The notes under the pieces: generated by a model
Told to the model about the DNA's origin: nothing
The model's input: the letters and a program-made list of their open reading frames with translations, nothing else
Databases searched by the model: none
Shown here: in pieces, positions 45,793 to 57,465 of the stretch
Layout: the number at the start of each line of letters is the position of its first letter
Numbering within the stretch: the stretch's first letter is position 1
DNA from: Caenorhabditis elegans
Lineage: Eukaryota; Nematoda; Chromadorea; Rhabditida; Rhabditidae
Direction: 5' to 3'
Assembly (NCBI RefSeq): GCF_000002985.6
Contig: NC_003283.11
Span: 8,308,001-8,372,000, forward strand
Length of the DNA stretch: 64,000 bases
Made by a program: the position numbers and the translations under genes

Positions 45793-47008
45793 ATGTTGGA
45801 AGGTGTCGGTCCCCCAATTCAAATCATATGCTTCATATTTCTAGCAATTCTTGGATTATTCGGAAACATTACAATCGTTTTAATAACTGCCAAATACAAA
45901 ACATTACAGTCCAGATGCTGCATTCTTATTGGAGTCATGGCATTTTTCAATTCGATTGTTTGTATTTTCTTGGTGAGACCTTGAATTTTATCTTTTAAAA
46001 TTAGTTTATTTTAACAATTTAGATTAATTTACGAGTTATGATAATCCTTTAAATGTATAACATGCCCACTTCTCTATGTTTCTACCTATCAAATTATGGA
46101 ATATTTTCAATGAACATGCAAAGTGTGCTTGGACTTTTTATTGGTTTGGACAGACTATACAACATCTGCTTTCCTCTTAAGTACGTAACAATTTTGATTT
46201 TTGTAAAACATCAAGTATTCAGGTATTCTAAAATTTCATTATACAAATACTTCATTGGGTTGTTTGTCTGTGCAATTATTTCCTTTATCGTTGCATTTTC
46301 AAAATTCATTTTCCCTGAAGGTATACTTTATATAACTCGCTTTCTGATGATGCATGAAACTTTTTCAGACGAGACGACAGTTTTCATCTGTATACCAGTT
46401 ACTGCTCTTAGGGGAACATCATTAAATATCTGGTTGAGAATGAATTTTGCGATTGCATTTTCAGTCATATTTGTTTATGGCGCGGCTCATATTAAGTGTC
46501 AGATGCTGAAAAGTTTGTAGGCGTATTTGATATTGTAATAAATGTGAACAATTTTAATTTCAAGATAATAATACAAACATAACAACAGTCAAAACAGTCA
46601 ATCGGATTTTAAATTCAATGCTCGTGGTTATTGCATTTCACGTATCTACTTGGCTTTTGGCATTAGTAGTATTGTCGTTAGCGCAGGTATGACTACGGTT
46701 TTTCGACGAAAAACAAATAATTCCGAATTTTCAGATATTTACATTTGATGAAGATTTGATGTATGTCATCCGAAGACATTCAGGATGGCTTGTACTTTTT
46801 AATTCATCGCTTCATATGTTTGTCTATTTTTGGAGGACGCCGGAGTATAGGTATACAATATTTTTAATAAAAAAATTATTGTTTCAAAAAAGTATGTAAA
46901 ACTTTTAGTTTCAGGAAGGCAATTCTTCAATATTATGGTTTTTCACCAAAAAAAGGTTCTAGGATTCAAGTGTCAATTGTTCCAAAAAATCAATTTGTTT
47001 TTTTTTGA
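45793..47008 (+). pseudogene. Srsx-type chemoreceptor, complete except for one in-frame stop
   Basis: Seven exons: 45793-45972, 46023-46180, 46223-46320, 46369-46512, 46565-46686, 46735-46850, 46915-47008. Exons 1-6 have exactly the same lengths as those of the intact paralogue at 43.7 kb, and every splice site is usable. The only lesion is TAA at 46050-46052, where the paralogue has GAA (Glu) after the TM3-proximal LRVMII. Otherwise it would encode 303 residues with the same GLFIGLDRLYN and YFWRTPEY-like motifs. This looks like a recent unitary loss, a strain-specific nonsense allele, or a sequencing error. Confidence 0.75.
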
Positions 47009-48097
47009 ATTATATGTTTGTATATTAATGTGATTACTCAATAATATTATTCTTTCCCATCTTCCTGTTAGGTAAGACACCCAGGGGCCGAGTTTTACAA
47101 TGGGAAAGTGATGGTGTTCGCACCATGTGAGAACTGCCCTCTATCCCACCCCTTTGCGGTGGTGAGAATTTTACCGGCTAAAAAAAGAAGATCCATCTCC
47201 AGACTCTTTGATTTGTGGTAGATTGTCCAATGTTTTGATTTGATAGAATTTGTTATCGGTGGTGCTCCTTGATTGAAAGTTGATGTGATAGTTTGTTGCG
47301 ATTTCTTCAGTTTTGTTTTTTGAGTTGTTTTGCCAGTTTCAGTTTTATATTTACAATCTTTTATTTATTTTTTAAAGAAGAAAATATATATTAAAAAATT
47401 AAATCTTCACTTTCAGGTTTAGCGCGAGCTCTCTAATACGGAAACTAATGTTGAAAAATTTTGTAATTTTCGTTCAGAGGTTCGCTTAACTCACTTTATT
47501 AAATAATCAAGAGTTAAAAAGTTAAAATTTCTACATATTTTAAACTATAGGAATAAAATTAGAGATGGAGAAATAGAGAAACAAAAAAGTACGGTATCTT
47601 TAAAGGTCGGCCCGATATTAGTTCTGCGGGTCTCGTACCGAAGTTGCACAGTACCCCTTCAAAACATTTTCTGTGAATTATTTTTCGGTTTTGCTTTTAT
47701 TCTTTTTTAAAGTGTTCTGTAATTTTTTAGACTTTTTCAATAAACAAAAAAACTATTTAATCGATATTTCTTACTCTCTGTTGTCAATTTCGAAATTGCG
47801 GCAATTAACAAAGTGAATTTCTATCTAATCTAAATCATCCAATTTTATGACACCCCTAAAACTGTCCGACTATTTTTGTTTCTCACAACCAATTAGTTTC
47901 AGACATAACAAATCGATATCTTATCTTCTTTTTTGACCTCCTAATTTTCCTATTTGACCTCCTTTCTCACCACGCCCATCTTTTTAGAAAGTGCACCGCC
48001 TGTGAGCGCGCGCAAACGACTCCACCCCGTCGACCTTCTCGGAAATTGTTCGAATAAATCCATTTATTCGTCCAATCTCTTCCACTTCTACACAAAA
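47009..48097. other. Upstream region of mom-2
   Basis: About 1.1 kb with no gene. The last 130 bp before the ATG is richer in G+C (GTGAGCGCGCGCAAACG). Probably holds the mom-2 promoter and 5' UTR. Confidence 0.5.
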
Positions 48098-49847
48098 ATG
48101 CACATCAACACGCCAGTTCTATTGGCTATCATCTACTTTCTTGTATTTGCTCCGAAGTCAGCGGATGCTTGGTGGTAAGTTGTTTTATTTTAAGGTTTTC
48201 TCATTTATTTCTTGATTTTAGTGACGGAAATCCAGTCGTTTGACAGAATAGTTTTGAAATGCTGAAAAATCGTGTTTTTTTTAAGCCGCAATAACAAACA
48301 TCTATCTCCTATCCCGGCTGTGAAACACTGTTTTATAAACCTGGTAGATTTGCGTATCCTTTCATAAAATGCGCATACATTGCGGTGAGATCGAAAGGAC
48401 CCTCCTGGCAGCTCTCGATCATAAAAATATTGTTGCGCGTAGAATTGTTTGGCAATATCACCAGTAATCCGTCTGCCGACAGCCGTTCTCGTTGGTCCGC
48501 CAGGTACCGCCAATTTTACGAGCAATAAGCTATAAAACATCGGCCTTATGTTCTTGAAGAGGGTGAAGGTCTCGAAGCATAAAATCAATGTATTTTCTTC
48601 AGGTTACTTTCCAAAACGGACACCTCATCAGCGAATTCTGGAAGCTCACCGATTCTCTGCAAAAATGTTCCTGGATTAACGCCTCAACAGAAGCGAATGT
48701 GTCATGAGAATCCGAATATCATCAAGTATCTGGTATGGTTGGGATGAAATATTGGCTTTGAAAAACTTTTTTTTTAGATTTCTGGACTTCGAAGTGCTCT
48801 TCACACTTGCGAGTACACATTTCAACGAGAAGCATGGAACTGTACTTTAACACTTCCTGGTGTTGGAACTTCACCTCTTCAAAGTAAGAACCTGTTCTGT
48901 ACTCATTCATTTTCAAACTATTGTCCATTTTTCAGTTGCCTCTCGTGAATCAGCTTATGTGTACGCGATTTCGGCGGCCGGTGTGTCTCACTCGTTGGCT
49001 CGTGCCTGTTCAAAGGTAAGCATGTAAATGACTCATTTTCTCAACAACCTTGATTGCTTTTTCTCTCTTGCACTTTACTTACATTTGTATCCTTTGCAGG
49101 GCTTAATCGACGATTGTGGATGCGGAGAAACACCACAAGGATCTGGAAGTGTAGCAGTCTCTCAAGCTTCTTCTCGTTCTTCAAGTGATTTTGTTTGGGC
49201 TGGATGCTCGGACAATGTCAAGTTTGGAAACACTTTCGGGCGGAAATTCGTGGACCAGTACGATCGCCAGCACGCAACCGAGCCACGTTCTCAGATGAAT
49301 TTGCACAATAATAGGGTCGGACGTCGCCTTCTTGTTAATGCCATGAATAAAGAATGCAAATGTCATGGAGTCTCGGGAAGCTGTGTCACAAAGACCTGTT
49401 GGAAAGTTATGCCGAAATTTGATGAATTTGCATCGCGTCTTCATCAAAAGTACCAACTGGCCAAACTTGTTACAAATAACGATCAGAAGCTTACTGTCAG
49501 AAGTTCTCCATCCGCTGGATCTTCAGGAAGATCAGAAAGATTTGCCAGAAATATGGATGCTTCTTCAAAGGTAAACTTTAAATTAATATTTTCCTATGCT
49601 TGAAATCAATTTTCTATTTCAGCAAATGCGTAATGAGCTCATATACCTGGATGCTTCACCAAACTACTGCGCAATCGACGTCAAGGATCGTGAGTGTGGT
49701 GAAAACTGTCCGAACATTTGCTGTGGAAGAGGATGGCGAACGACTCGCGAAATAGTTGATGAGCCCTGCCACTGTCAGTTTGTTTGGTGCTGTGAGGTGA
49801 AATGTAAAACATGCAAGAAGTTAGTAGAAAGAAACTACTGTTTGTAG
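48098..49847 (+). CDS. mom-2: Wnt ligand MOM-2
   Basis: Six exons: 48098-48174, 48603-48732, 48778-48883, 48936-49015, 49100-49570, 49623-49847, giving 362 residues. The chosen ATG opens a signal peptide (MHINTPVLLAIIYFLVFAPK). Many conserved cysteines follow the Wnt pattern: RMCHENPNI, LHTCEYTFQREAWNC, DDCGCG, KECKCHGVSGSC (the serine that is lipidated by Porcupine in Wnts), TKTCW, and the C-terminal CGRGW...CHCQFVWCCEVKC cluster ending NYCL. MOM-2 is secreted and acts through Frizzled MOM-5; it is known for P2-to-EMS signalling in endoderm induction and spindle orientation. An in-frame extension upstream of the ATG exists but is not needed. Converges with the MPDU1-like gene. Confidence 0.95.
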
Positions 49848-50283
49848 CAAAATTTTCCCAATATTGGGCCCAATGTATGTTTCATTTTGTTTTTTACCTT
49901 TTTTCCCATTGATCTTGTCACTGTCGCATTTTTTGCCGATGTACATTCCGAGTAACCAATACCGTACTTATCACTATTTTTGTCGCGTTTTCCTTCATAA
50001 CTTTATAGAATTTTAATGATCCACAAATGCATTTTCCTTTTTCATATTTCAAAGTTTATATTTATCACGCCTACTCACGCTTTTACTTGTCTGATCATGT
50101 TTTAAATCCCCTAACTGTGTGACAGTTCTTTTTTATCTAGGAGCATTTTTACCCGCTTGTCTATCTAATAAATATCCAAAATAATAACTCGCTTCGAAGT
50201 TTAGATCAAGACTATTTATAATTGGCATCACAACGAAGTATATAATTTAGACAGTTTGTAACAACTCCACTCGTATTTCCGGA

Positions 50284-51162
50284 TTAGTTTCTCTTCTTTT
50301 TCGCAGCCGATTCTGAATGGGACCAATACATGAAGAATTGTGCAAAGATGAGCCCATTGAGAACAGCGGCTGTTGAGTAAGAGACAATCAGAAGCATATC
50401 TCCAGTATCTTGAACTGAAGTGAAAACTCGTGCTAAGGTTCCGGCGAATTGAAGGAAAACGGAGATCAGGGAAAGCTGACCGGTGGATTGAGCTCGATAG
50501 TTTTGAGAGATTTGAAGAAGCTGAAAATACAATTTGTTTCTTTTAAAGATCACATTTCAACATACTTTTGACACAACAACAATAGGAATTCCGGCGGTTT
50601 GCACTGCGGTGAGAGTCTGCATTGGAATACTTTTGCTAACAACTCCATATGCCACGGCGGAAACAATTCCCAAAAATCCAACGGACAACATCGTTTGTCC
50701 TGAGAACAGGAAGATTTGAAGAATAATGATAACAAGTTGAACAGCTACGAAGAATGAATCTCCCCATCCACTGAACACGAATCCTGACCGATAACTGTAG
50801 GAAGCAGTTCCGATGGCACCGACTAGAGCAAGAAGTTGGGAAGCGGCAGAGATTCCCTGAAAAACAAAAAACATCGTGTTTTACTTAGAGACCTTAATTT
50901 TAACAATTTACCTGTGCACTGCGAGCAGCTTGAATTTTCAAAATTTGAGGAACGAAAAGGAGAATAGATCCGAGAGTGATAGCAAATCCAAGTCCCCGGC
51001 TAAGAACTGCTTTAGGGCATGTTGCTGAAATTATTTTAATTGAAATTAGTCGATATATTTTCATTTTAACTTACGATGGAAAAAATTAAAGTTGATGAGG
51101 AGTTCTTCGAAACAATTGCCTGGGAAGAGGCTTTGAATGATGTCGTTCATGATTTTTGACAT
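50284..51162 (-). CDS. MPDU1/Lec35-like PQ-loop protein (mannose-P-dolichol utilization)
   Basis: Four exons on the minus strand: 51075-51162, 50912-51024, 50566-50856, 50284-50520, total 242 residues. The first PQ-loop is visible in ILLFVPQILKIQAARSAQG, and the second repeat includes TAGIPIVVVSKLLQISQNY; about seven membrane segments; the C-terminus WSHSESAAKKKRN has a KKxx-like basic ER signal. In animals MPDU1 in the ER is needed for use of dolichol-phosphate mannose and glucose in N-glycan, O-mannose and GPI synthesis. All junctions keep frame. From memory this is F38E1.9, next to mom-2. Tail-to-tail with mom-2 (437 bp apart). Confidence 0.9.
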
Positions 51163-51297
51163 TCTGAAAAGTTAATAGGTTAAAAAGTTGAAAATTCATA
51201 AATGAAAATTGGTTAAAAAATTAATTAAAAGTTGTAAAAGATCCAAAAATAAATAAAAAAATCGTTCAAAAAATTATCCAACGTCAAGAAAACGAAT

Positions 51298-51325
51298 ATC
51301 GCGCCAGCTATTTTGCTGGCGCGAT
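51298..51325. repeat. GC-rich perfect hairpin ATCGCGCCAGC
   Basis: Two 11-bp complementary arms with a TATTTT loop, nested inside a wider imperfect pair AACGTCAAG / CTTGACGTT. Lies about 140 bp upstream of the start of the MPDU1-like gene. Could be a small MITE or a structured regulatory site. Confidence 0.6.
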
Positions 51326-51817
51326 TCTCGTGTCTTTGCGCACATCTTGACGTTTCACAAGGAAACATTTCAGAAATTAATTTTTCATTGTTGAAAAACG
51401 GAACTGAAATATAAAATTGTACGATATTTCCTTATCAGCAAAGTATTTAATATGGCAAAAAATGTGAAAAAAAGTTTAGAGCACCTGTTTCCATAGGTAA
51501 AGTATTGAAAAAAAAACTAGAAAAAATGAAATAAAATTTGGAAAAAGACGACCCTTGTACATTGGTTCTGTAGAATAGGGAGGAAATTAAATACCGAGAA
51601 ATTAAAAAAAAAGAACAGTTGTGAATCGTATGCTCTGATAAATTGTTTTCAAGAGCCTTTAAGAAAAAATATAATTGCATGCTACCTGAAAAGAAGAGCT
51701 TCTTCCTTGTTTCTTTGACGCAGAGTACATGATGTCCCGCCTTCATGATAATTACAGGGTTCGGTGTTTGTGTGATCTCTTTTTCAGTTTACCCACCATT
51801 TTTCATGGCAAATAACA

Positions 51818-53984
51818 ATGAATCATATTGTGCTTCCAGGATGTTCTGCTCCAGAAAAGGTTCTTTTCAAGCCTAATTCTACATTCGACAACTTTTTCAG
51901 AAAATTTGATGAGTTGGTTTACAAACTGTAAAAGTGGAAATCCGCCGAAAATTTTCAGATTAACTCGATCAATATCTTAAAATCTTTTAAGATCTACATT
52001 TCTTATCACAATATTGTATTTTGCATTCAATGTTTTTCATTTGATAATTTTATCAAGACCGTCTTTGATATCATTAGTTGTATCAAAAGAAATGATTTTA
52101 ATAGCAGTATGTGGAGTTCTCAATGGAATTATTGGAATTTTGAAAAGTGTAGAGGAAATCATAGATCATGAACTTCAATGGTAAGTTCAAATATTAAGAA
52201 ATGTTGTTTAAAGTAGGAGTAGCGCAAGTGGGAAAATTGTTTAAAATCACTCATATGGTGCAAACTGACCAAATATCATAGTAAAGCTTTTCAATTTTTT
52301 TTTTGGAATTTTTTTACCTACTCAGTTGTTGCCACTTTTCTGTAAGTCGTCGATCGAAAAAGGGGTTCTACTTATGCTTTAAGTTCTAATACTCAAATAC
52401 TCTCAACAAGAATTTTTCAAAACATTTTTTGAAAAGTTTTACTTTCATAGTTTGTAATTTTGACATAATAAGAGTGGTTTTTTAACAATTTCCCCACTGG
52501 CACTACTTCTGCTTTAAGTGTACTTACTTTTCAAGACATGAAGTTTTGTTTTGTTTTCAGCGCTCATTCATATTCATATTATATTCTGGTGGTAAGGATT
52601 ATTGCCATTTTGAACTTACAAAGGGTAAATATTAATTTCAGCTTGCCAACTTTGTTATATTTCAAGTTTTGAATCAAATTATATTATGGGAAATTGTGTA
52701 CATTACCTTTCTCAGAGCCACAGTAATTTTGGAAGTCAGATATGGAATGTAAGTTTCATTTTAATTTGTTCGGTTTTTTAATTGCAAAACTTATCATAGT
52801 TGTAGACCAGACAACATGTGTAATCAGTTAGATAATATATTTTTTCAGGAAAACAGAAAACTTGAAACTATACATGAGACGCTTTATCACAGTTCTTTTT
52901 ACCATTTTTCTTATAAATCACACCGTTCGAATATTTTTTCATCGAATCGAAGAAGTTACAGATAACGATATGAAAGTACGAGAACTAGGTATTCCGTGAG
53001 TTTTAAAAATTATTTTATTTTCAAAATTGAACAAATTGCTCAGATGTGATTCTGAAAAAATTTACATAATTGCTGCATTTGCTGGAGACTGTCTAAGACG
53101 GATTTTGTTAACGATAGCAGGGCTCACCAGTTTGGTAGGCTACCAAAATACATACCTCACCAGGAAATAAAATTTCAGATAATCCCGATTCTAATAATGA
53201 TTATTCTGTCAATATTCTTAATTATCGAGTTGCGAAGTTCATCTGAAACATTACAAAAGACTCAAGAATCTTCAACACGCCAAAACTCAGCAGCACGAGC
53301 ACTTCTTTTGTTTCTTTGTTTTTATGTTTTGGCAGAACTTCCATATGTTTTATTGTTCAGTGTCGGTTTGTATAATCCGGCTGACTTTGAGTAAGTTCCC
53401 AGTTTTCTTTTTTTGTTAATTATTTGTGATATTGATTATTGATATATGAAAAAAAAAAATTTAAAAATGTTATGCAGAAAATTCTGAATCAAATATATAT
53501 ATTAAAAATTAAAAAATGGAAATCATTCTCAAAATATACCAATTTCGAAACACTATTGGTTAATATCTAAAATTCGGGTGCCTCAACAAATTTATCATCA
53601 GTATTTTTGAGCATGAAGCTTGTGATTTTCCAAAGTTGCATACGAAAGTTTCTCCCAGAAATGGCAGTTACTGAATGCTTTTTGTTATAACTATTGCATA
53701 TTAGTTATTAGTTTATCTCAAAGCACAGTCTATAGTTTTTGAACTCATTTTAATGGTTTGATTTCCAGACAATTGGACGAATATATTTATAGTCAAGTGG
53801 ACATTTTTATTTATGCCAATATGTGTCTGGGTATTCTTGTATATTCCCTGATGTCATCACAGTATCGGAAAACTGTGATTGCTACTTTTTGGAGAAGAAA
53901 GTCATCTTCAGTTGTTGATCAGGTATTCTACAAAATTATAAAAAGTAATCGTTAATCTATTTTCAGAGTTCAAGAGTAACATAA
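51818..53984 (+). CDS. Rhodopsin-family orphan receptor, srw-like
   Basis: Nine exons: 51818-51927, 51992-52180, 52561-52591, 52642-52748, 52849-52995, 53044-53134, 53179-53390, 53769-53922, 53967-53984, total 352 residues. The start was chosen because it gives a continuous extracellular N-terminus with an N-glycosylation site (FKPNSTFDNF) leading into TM1. Seven hydrophobic segments are visible, including STFLITILYFAFNVFHLIIL, a TM6 segment LLLFLCFYVLAELPYVLLF and a terminal LMSSQYRKTV typical of the srw class. Exon 3 is only 31 bp. Junction phases all agree. Srw receptors resemble FMRFamide-like peptide receptors; a peptide or environmental ligand is possible. Divergent from the MPDU1-like gene. 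Confidence 0.75.
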
Positions 53985-56900
53985 TGCTTCGACAGATCAA
54001 ACATTTTGGAAAACTAGGAGGAAATAACTGAAAGCGTGATTCCATCTGACATGATAATTGTTGGTTGATTCACATTGATAACATGCTTTATCTCAATATC
54101 AGTTTGTTGATTGTAGTGTCTAACTAAATGAACATTCTTTGCTCTTTGAAACAAATGTTAACGTACTTGAAATGTTTTCTGACTAGATAATAGATTTCAG
54201 TGTTCTGTTAACTTACATATGTATAATTTCACCTTCTTAGGCAAATCAACAGTTTGATTGAAATTTTTGTTTTGTTTATTTCGAAAATTATACTCTTGAA
54301 ATAGATTGAAATATTATAAAATCAATACAAAATCCAAAAATATGAAAGTTTTGTTAACCTTTGCTTCTTTACTAATTGGCGTTTCCAGCCATTCACCCGG
54401 AAAAACCATTCAAAATAAATATTGCGGAGTCTATTCCAGATAGACTTCATTTGTGCTCTTCTCGAAACAATTACTTTTCCGTTTAGAAAAGTGAGTTCAA
54501 AGTCAGTATTATTTGGCAAAGTAATAATAAATGAAAAGAAAAATAACGAAAAATAGCTGAACTCAAAAAAGAGCAGGAAGTAGAAATAATCATCTTTGCC
54601 TTTTCTCATTTTTCGTCGGTTTCTCATATACTTATCGATATCTGTTTTCAAATGATTATTTAAATTAATATTCTTATGTGAAGCCAGAATCGTCTTCTAC
54701 TTTTGATTTATTTTGCAGACTATTTATTTTAAAAGTTTAGCACGTTTCTTAAGCTCTTGAAGTCTAACTGATAAATTATTACGTCATTTGAAATTAAATA
54801 TTTTATATGTTTTTACTGGAATTACCATTTCTCGTATCTTTGCCAATCTTATCAAATGCTCTCAAACCCAACTCTTAAAATATTCGCAAAGTCCATCTAC
54901 ACTGCAACCGCTTTTTATTCATACCAGTTAGCAGAATCAGTCACTTTTTGTGTCTTCCACCATGTCCTTCGTAGACCAACTCCAATTCCAAATAGCTGCC
55001 AGATGAAAACAAAACGTCACACACTTAAACACACATTTTCCTTCATTTCTATCTCCTGATTCCCAGCTGATTCTGAACATGTAAGCGTTAAAAGTAAGTG
55101 AAAGGCCCCCCTTCCCTTCTGCTTTTTTATCTCGTTTTCAGACTCCCTACTTCTTTTTTCTACTTCTTCTACTTGTTGGCTTTCATTGTAAGTGTCTAAC
55201 TCACGCGGTTAGGTTGCCATTGGTGATACTCTGTTGCCTCCCACCCAAATCACACCTCTCCATTTCTCCCGCTTTCCGACCCGTAACAAGTAGACAAAGA
55301 AAAATAGAGTTGTTTCTGTTTTACCAGCTATTGTTTTTCAGTAATCTATATGTATATAATTGACAAAAAATATTCGTTTTTTTCCAATTTCCCTCGTTCA
55401 TATGAAATCCAATCAGTCATCAGACAAAATGAAAGAAAAGTTATGACTGGCTGTGACTTTGAGCGCTTGGTTTCATTACGTAGAATTCCCATGGCACACC
55501 TTTTTCAGCAATTTTTCAACTATTTTTGGATACATCTCTTTACCTCACACACCCACATTCTCCTGTCTTTGAACTTTATTTCATTCATTATTTCTGCTCC
55601 TTGAGCAACTGAATCACGCACATCCACTCGAGGGATTCATTGAGGAAGTGTAAATGAAGTACGAAACATTTGGTCTTCTTCATTTTTCTTTTGCTTTTTT
55701 ATTCATTTTTCTCTCAAGGGTTTTTTTCAGAAAACTGATAGAATTATTAGAACAGCTTGAGAAAATCTAAATAACACTAGCCCATGTTTCCCCGAATGTT
55801 GAGAGAAATGTGATCTTAGAACTGAAGAATGTAATTTTGAATGAAAAACATTTCGGTTTCTTTCTAAACTCTTTCAGTTATTTTGGATAGTTTCAAACAA
55901 GAGTTTATTCGATCGAAATGTTTTCTAATATATTTCATTATCTTGCCCACTCCCAACTTGAATTATAGTTATTTTTCTGTTGATTAAAGCAATGTTCAAC
56001 TGATGAAATATAGAAAAAGATTCATTCAATGTTCCGACCCCATACTTTTTGATCACTCCAAAGGTTGTCGTTGTAAAACGTGGAAGAAAATTTGAAGTGC
56101 AATACTGATTTAAAAAATACTGTCCATCAAAGAGCCTTCAATGTACAGTATTTGTTCTTTTTGAATCCATTTGAAAATATGTTTCCATTAATAAATTATT
56201 TCTTCCGATCGCTTAAAACCATGATCCACGATGATTGGAGCGTTTCCATCTTCCAAATCTCCTTTGAACTTCTCAGTTTGATTCTGTAACTTTTAAAGAC
56301 AACTCAAACATTTCTTTCCTTCATTTTTTGAGAACCGATTAAACATGTTATCGCAAACTTATCTCGAAAATTAGTTCCGTGTAATATGCTCAACTTTACC
56401 TATTTATTCAACAAATCAAATCAAACAAAATTCCGTTGTCAACAACTTCAGCATTTTGGATTATTTTTACTTTTATCGCTCAAATTTGCGAGTAGTTTAG
56501 AATATTCGTATTATCAGACTTTGCCAATATTTTGTAATTTCTTGTTATGTTTTGTCACGCGATCTTGATTTTATGGTCTGTGGATTTAATGGGATCATAA
56601 AGCATATATTATATTTACGTATGATTCTGAAAATTTTAACTTGAAATAATGCAATTTTGTCTTCAACCACGTGAAAGTGCCGTATCTCGTTGTCTAGAAA
56701 GTTCACTATTATTTCAAAGTTAATCTCTGAATGTAGGTAAACAACAAATATCGTGAAACAGTTCTCTTCTTCAATACACTTTCTCAATAGTCATGGCATT
56801 CCTACTGTTTTAAAGAAAAAAAGCTTGATTCGTTTTGATTTCATGAAAATTCTCCTGATTGGACTGCACAAGAGGCCCAAACACAAAATCAATAGATAAA

Positions 56901-57018
56901 AGTATTTGTTAATTGAATGACTTACAACTGGAATAGTCTTCTCAAATTAAAACAAATTAAATAAATATAATATCGCACAACAGATTTGAGAGATTTTGAA
57001 AATACCAACAAAAAGAAA
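53985..57018. other. Noncoding stretch, left part of the 9-kb gap before gpa-2
   Basis: No gene supported. A Lys/Phe-rich minus ORF at 54322-54651 has no splice context or known motif. The region 54850-55610 is rich in CT and contains short ORFs only. Confidence 0.45.
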
Positions 57019-57465
57019 TACCGTATCTTCTATTAATATGGCCTCCCTATTAGACTTGCACTCCCTATTAGTATTGCCCCTCGGAGACCTTCCGAAAATT
57101 AGTATGGCACTCCCTATTAGTCTTGCACTCCCTAATAGTCTTGCGTTTACTCTTTTTTATTGCAGGCCCGTCTCGTTAATTTCAGGATTTCAACAAAAAA
57201 ATTGCCTATTTTGCTATAGTTTTTCACAAAATTTCTATGAGATTGAAGTTTTTGAACTTATATGTTACAATTAAAATCAAATTTTCTGAATTTTTACATA
57301 AAGATTCGAGCTTTTTCAGAAAAAAACTAGTAAGCTCAAAGTCAGAAAAATGTTCTGAAAATTAGTATTGCACTCCCTAATAGTCTTGCACTCCCTATTA
57401 GTATTGCAAGCGGGATGACCATCGAAAAATAGTATTGCAGCCATATTAATAGAAGAAATACGGTA
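57019..57465. mobile_element. TA-flanked palindromic MITE, larger variant
   Basis: Runs from TACCGTATCTTCTATTAATA to TTAATAGAAGAAATACGGTA. Contains repeated TTGCACTCCCTATTAG motifs. It shares TACCGTAT ends and the TATTAGT.TTGCA motif with the copies at 11, 13, 36 and 39 kb but differs inside, so it is a subfamily. Confidence 0.75.

Noticed and set aside
47580-47645. Short GC-rich motif with TACGG...CCGTA-like ends near mom-2
   Set aside because: Complementarity is limited to a few bases; not enough to call a repeat element.
51804-51861. Alternative start ATG of the srw-like gene (MANNNESYC frame) with a GTTCTT donor
   Set aside because: That frame hits a TAA just before TM1; the ATG at 51818 gives a continuous frame without an extra intron.
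54322-54651. 109-codon minus ORF, Phe/Lys-rich
   Set aside because: Begins at a non-ATG codon in the listed form; AT-rich composition explains the Phe/Lys content; no motif.
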